64,000 nucleotides of DNA, from positions 62,001-126,000 of the forward strand of contig NZ_VSJK01000004.1 of the NCBI RefSeq assembly GCF_008085915.1. The letters are read 5' to 3'. Every line of letters starts with the position of its first letter. The first letter of the stretch is position 1. The translations under genes and the position numbers were made by a program. The notes beneath the pieces were generated by a model, which was given only the letters and a program-made list of their open reading frames with translations, was not told the DNA's origin and did not search any database. This DNA comes from Oceaniovalibus sp. ACAM 378 (GTDB lineage: Bacteria > Pseudomonadota > Alphaproteobacteria > Rhodobacterales > Rhodobacteraceae). Positions 62,963 through 64,000 of the stretch are shown in pieces.

Positions 62963-64000
62963 TGACCCTGAACATCACCTTCGACAACAGCTATGCCCGA
63001 CTGCCCGACCGGTTCTTCAGCCCGATGGAGCCGACGCCTGTCGCACAGCCCGGCCTGATCCGCATCAACGAAACGCTGGCCCGCGAGCTTGGGATCGACC
63101 CCGCCGCCCTAGCCTCTCCAGACGGATTGTCCGTCTTGGCGGGCAACGCGGTGCCCGACGGGGCGGCTCCGCTGGCGCAAGTGTATGCCGGGCACCAATT
63201 CGGTGGATGGTCGCCGCAACTGGGCGATGGGCGCGCGCTACTGATCGGGGAAATCAAAGCCCCTTCAGGGCGCTACGACATGCAGTTAAAGGGATCAGGC
63301 CCCACGCCCTATTCCCGTATGGGCGATGGACGTGCATGGCTCGGGCCGGTTTTGCGGGAATATCTTCTGTCCGAAGCAATGTATGCCCTTGGCCTGCCCA
63401 CGACGCGCGCTTTGGCGGCCGTGACGACCGGCGAAACCGTGATCCGCGAACGGAGATACCCCGGTGCGGTGCTGACCCGGATTGCGAAAAGCCATATCCG
63501 CGTCGGTACGTTTCAATACTTCGTCTCGCGAGGCGACAGCGAAGCGTTGCAGGTGCTGACCGATCACGTAATCGCGCGGCATTATCCCGGAGTGGACGGT
63601 GCACTTGGCCTGTTGAATGCGGTGATCGATGCGCAGGCTGCCTTGATTGCCGGCTGGATGTCGGTCGGGTTTATCCACGGGGTGATGAACACTGACAACA
63701 TGTCGGTGGCAGGTGAAACCATCGACTATGGCCCCTGCGCCTTTATGGATGACTACCACCCCGACAGGGTGTTCAGCTCAATTGACAGCTTTGGGCGCTA
63801 TGCCTTTGCGCGACAACCAGAAATTGCGGTTTGGAATCTGGCGCAACTGGCCACTTCTCTGTTGCCGCTGATGGGCGAAAGGGATGCCGCCATCGAAGCC
63901 GCGACCGAGGCAGTGAACCGCTTTCCGCAAGTTTACGCCGATCATTGGTTGGCCCGCTATCGCGCCAAACTGGGGCTGGTGACGTCCGAGCGGGACGACC
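62963..64000 (+). CDS. selO: Protein adenylyltransferase SelO (YdiU/UPF0061), 3' end outside window
   Basis: Pseudokinase-fold enzyme that AMPylates proteins in response to oxidative stress. The first 346 residues are in view: [100 protein letters not shown] and [16 protein letters not shown], the conserved active-site blocks in order. AAAGGA precedes the ATG. The C-terminus runs off the right edge. Confidence 0.96.

Noticed and set aside
1-64000. CRISPR array, insertion sequence or prophage
   Set aside because: No regularly spaced repeats, transposase or phage structural genes were found; repeats seen are the four 21-nt 3'-end elements and short palindromes.

Overview
The window looks like chromosomal DNA from a Rhodobacterales alphaproteobacterium of the Roseobacter/Paracoccus kind. 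The evidence is the high GC content, a RutR-type pyrimidine regulator, the gene orders bamE / DUF177-rpmF-plsX-fabH-ihfA-merR and argS-SPOR-nagZ-scpA-scpB, the divergent dgt/erpA pair, long-form dCTP deaminase, an OlsB-type ornithine-lipid acyltransferase, and an SOS box of the alphaproteobacterial GTTC-N7-GTTC type ahead of uvrA. It is mostly a compact housekeeping region with small accessory and decayed patches.

Layout. 1-4570: pyrimidine (uracil/thymine) catabolism. An ABC-transporter ATPase, a dihydropyrimidinase, a small exported protein and a carbamoyl-amino-acid amidohydrolase run leftward, and a rutR-like repressor diverges from them; a RutR-box-like palindrome lies between. 4571-8007: a partly decayed N-acetylated amino-sugar operon made of a 5'-truncated agaS-like isomerase, an intact ROK kinase, a kbaZ/gatZ remnant broken by an internal deletion, and an intact nagA. 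8008-14493: a globin with a SAP-like tail, tRNA-Asn, an MBL-fold hydrolase, an EnvZ-like kinase, a cytosolic-looking amidase, rlmE and a small secreted repeat protein. 14492-18237: ABC-F ATPase, OlsB-like acyltransferase, msrB. 18238-24486: outer-membrane lipoprotein bamE, then ribosome/fatty-acid genes, ihfA, a MerR regulator, tRNA-Pro and dcd.

24585-33433 runs leftward: scpB/scpA (chromosome condensation), nagZ, a SPOR protein, argS, a cation/proton antiporter and dgt. Then erpA and xth run rightward and uvrA leftward. A multiply frameshifted MFS remnant fills the gap before lpd. 38357-46361 is leftward: lpd, DUF924, an MFS exporter, queA and a giant AsmA-like envelope protein. Rightward bcp, an M23 endopeptidase and a bactofilin follow (a cell-shape module), then leftward prfB, mrcA and an AmiC-type amidase, an aminotransferase, a rightward DsbA-like protein, and leftward ispG and a RodZ-like protein. 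The right end carries an M20 dipeptidase, a nucleoside hydrolase, a GNAT acetyltransferase and the 5' part of selO, all rightward.

Four copies of a near-identical 21-nt element (core GAGTATTTTTGCAAAGAAG in transcript sense) each sit 17-53 nt past the stop codon of a gene, always in the same orientation to it; this is the most interesting non-coding signal. I see no prophage, insertion sequence, CRISPR array or obvious defence system.
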